Positions 5,690-6,100 of a stretch of DNA of 6,100 bases are shown here, one piece after another. The translations under genes were made by a program, and so were the position numbers. Numbering within the stretch: position 1 is the stretch's first letter; each line of letters starts with the position of its first letter. The stretch lies in assembly GCA_959602875.1 (NCBI GenBank), contig CAUGVQ010000109.1:1-6100 (forward strand), in the 5' to 3' direction. Source of the stretch: an uncultured Collinsella sp. (GTDB lineage: Bacteria; Actinomycetota; Coriobacteriia; Coriobacteriales; Coriobacteriaceae). Under the pieces are notes generated by a model, which saw nothing but the letters and a program-made list of their open reading frames with translations, was not told the origin of the DNA and did not search any database.

Positions 5690-5717
5690 AGCGCGCCATG
5701 CGCAGCGCGAAGGTCAT

Positions 5718-5746
5718 TTGGCGGCAGGGATGAGGCCTGATACCAT
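5718..5746 (+). promoter_or_regulatory. Probable promoter of the flavoprotein gene
   Basis: TTGGCG (5718-5723, four of six to TTGACA) is separated by exactly 17 nt from TACCAT (5741-5746, four of six to TATAAT), and TGA directly before the -10 supplies an extended TGn element. The inferred start near 5752 leaves a leader of about 40 nt before the ATG at 5792. Confidence 0.45.
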
Positions 5747-5791
5747 CGTTTAGACAGCAAGAAACGGCGGTTTGGATAATGGGAGCGGGCC

Positions 5792-6100
5792 ATGGGTGCG
5801 CATACAGAATACGACGTGGTGGTCATAGGCGGAGGCGCCTCGGGGCTCGCCGCCGCCCTTGCCGCCGCCCGCGAAGGCGCGCGCACGGTGGTGCTTGAGC
5901 GGGACGTCGCCTGCGGGCTGCCGATCTTGGCGACGGGAAACGGTCGCTGCAACCTTTCCGCAGAGCGGCTCGACCCGGACCGTTACTTTCACCCCGACAT
6001 CGCCCGAGCAGTGATGGGGGAGGAGCCCGGGCGCGCGCTGGAGGCGTTCTTTTCGTCCGTGGGAATCTTGACCACGGCGGAAGAGGGACGCCTGTACCCG
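5792..6100 (+). CDS. BaiN/HI0933 (YhiN)-family FAD-dependent oxidoreductase, N-terminal part
   Basis: The first 103 residues of an NAD(P)/FAD-dependent flavoprotein; the reading frame stays open to the window edge, and family members are usually about 400 residues. Visible: a Rossmann start YDVVVIGGGASGLAAALAAA with the dinucleotide motif GGGASG (residues 13-18), the acidic residue E36 at the end of strand 2 that binds the ADP ribose, and TGNGRCNLS (48-56), the signature of this family, then GRLYP at the window end where relatives have a similar G-R-x-x-P. The usual lysine/arginine before the signature (G-K/R-K-I/L-L) reads GLPIL here. GGGAG (5781-5785) lies 6 nt before the ATG. The family name BaiN comes from bile-acid work in clostridia, but most members have no proven substrate, so a bile-acid role should not be assumed. 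Confidence 0.9.
   Translation, partial: MGAHTEYDVVVIGGGASGLAAALAAAREGARTVVLERDVACGLPILATGNGRCNLSAERLDPDRYFHPDIARAVMGEEPGRALEAFFSSVGILTTAEEGRLYP

Larger units (their letters stand above)
5401..5717. other. Non-coding interval carrying a repeat cluster
   Basis: Between the mrp terminator and the promoter of the next gene I see no credible gene. Open frames exist on both strands (for example 5447-5740 plus, 5359-5604 minus) but they are low-complexity readings of the repeats, lack ribosome sites and have no recognisable domain. The content is four clear and one degenerate copy of a repeat motif (listed separately), plus a small hairpin GCAGG (5526-5530) / CCTGC (5538-5542). Confidence 0.75.

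Noticed and set aside
5465..5690. CRISPR array
   Set aside because: Copies are in both orientations with unequal spacing (73 and 38 bp), and there are too few units; no cas gene is present.
5447..5740. 97-codon plus-strand open frame across the repeat cluster
   Set aside because: It only translates the repeats, has no ribosome site, no domain, and runs into the promoter of the next gene.
5735..5749. Minus-strand extended -10 (CGATGGTATCAG) resembling the promoter at 3675
   Set aside because: No minus-strand gene lies to its left, and the same bases fit the plus-strand promoter with a correctly spaced -35.

Overview
The window is GC-rich, densely coding and reads entirely on the plus strand. 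The order coaE, lytic transglycosylase, uvrB, the strong GAGGAGG ribosome sites 5 nt before start codons, and the protein sequences suggest an actinobacterium of class Coriobacteriia, most likely a gut Collinsella-like species. That assignment is inference from sequence style and gene order; no database was searched.

Layout. Positions 1-90 hold the tail of an upstream transcription unit, closed by a clear intrinsic terminator (63-90). Then comes a compact operon: a divergent dephospho-CoA kinase (coaE, 149-790), a membrane-anchored lytic transglycosylase that overlaps the coaE stop (783-1367), and the excision-repair helicase UvrB (1407-3662). An extended -10 promoter in the uvrB/next-gene junction starts a six-helix membrane protein of unknown function (3740-4396). 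A Mrp/NBP35-type iron-sulfur carrier ATPase follows (4475-5320), with a hairpin just before its ribosome site and an intrinsic terminator after it (5377-5400).

From 5401 to about 5715 no credible gene is present. This stretch holds the most unusual feature of the window: four clear copies and one degenerate copy of a roughly 24-bp motif (core GTTCAYTACTTCGATTTT), two in one orientation followed by two or three in the other. The two outermost-type copies form a 34-nt imperfect inverted repeat (31/34). Beyond it a promoter (5718-5746) leads into the N-terminal 103 residues of a BaiN/HI0933-family flavoprotein, cut by the window end.

The genes are mostly housekeeping: coenzyme A synthesis, peptidoglycan turnover, DNA repair and Fe-S cluster delivery. 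The intergenic repeat cluster is the best candidate for something undescribed; its family size and function cannot be judged from one window.
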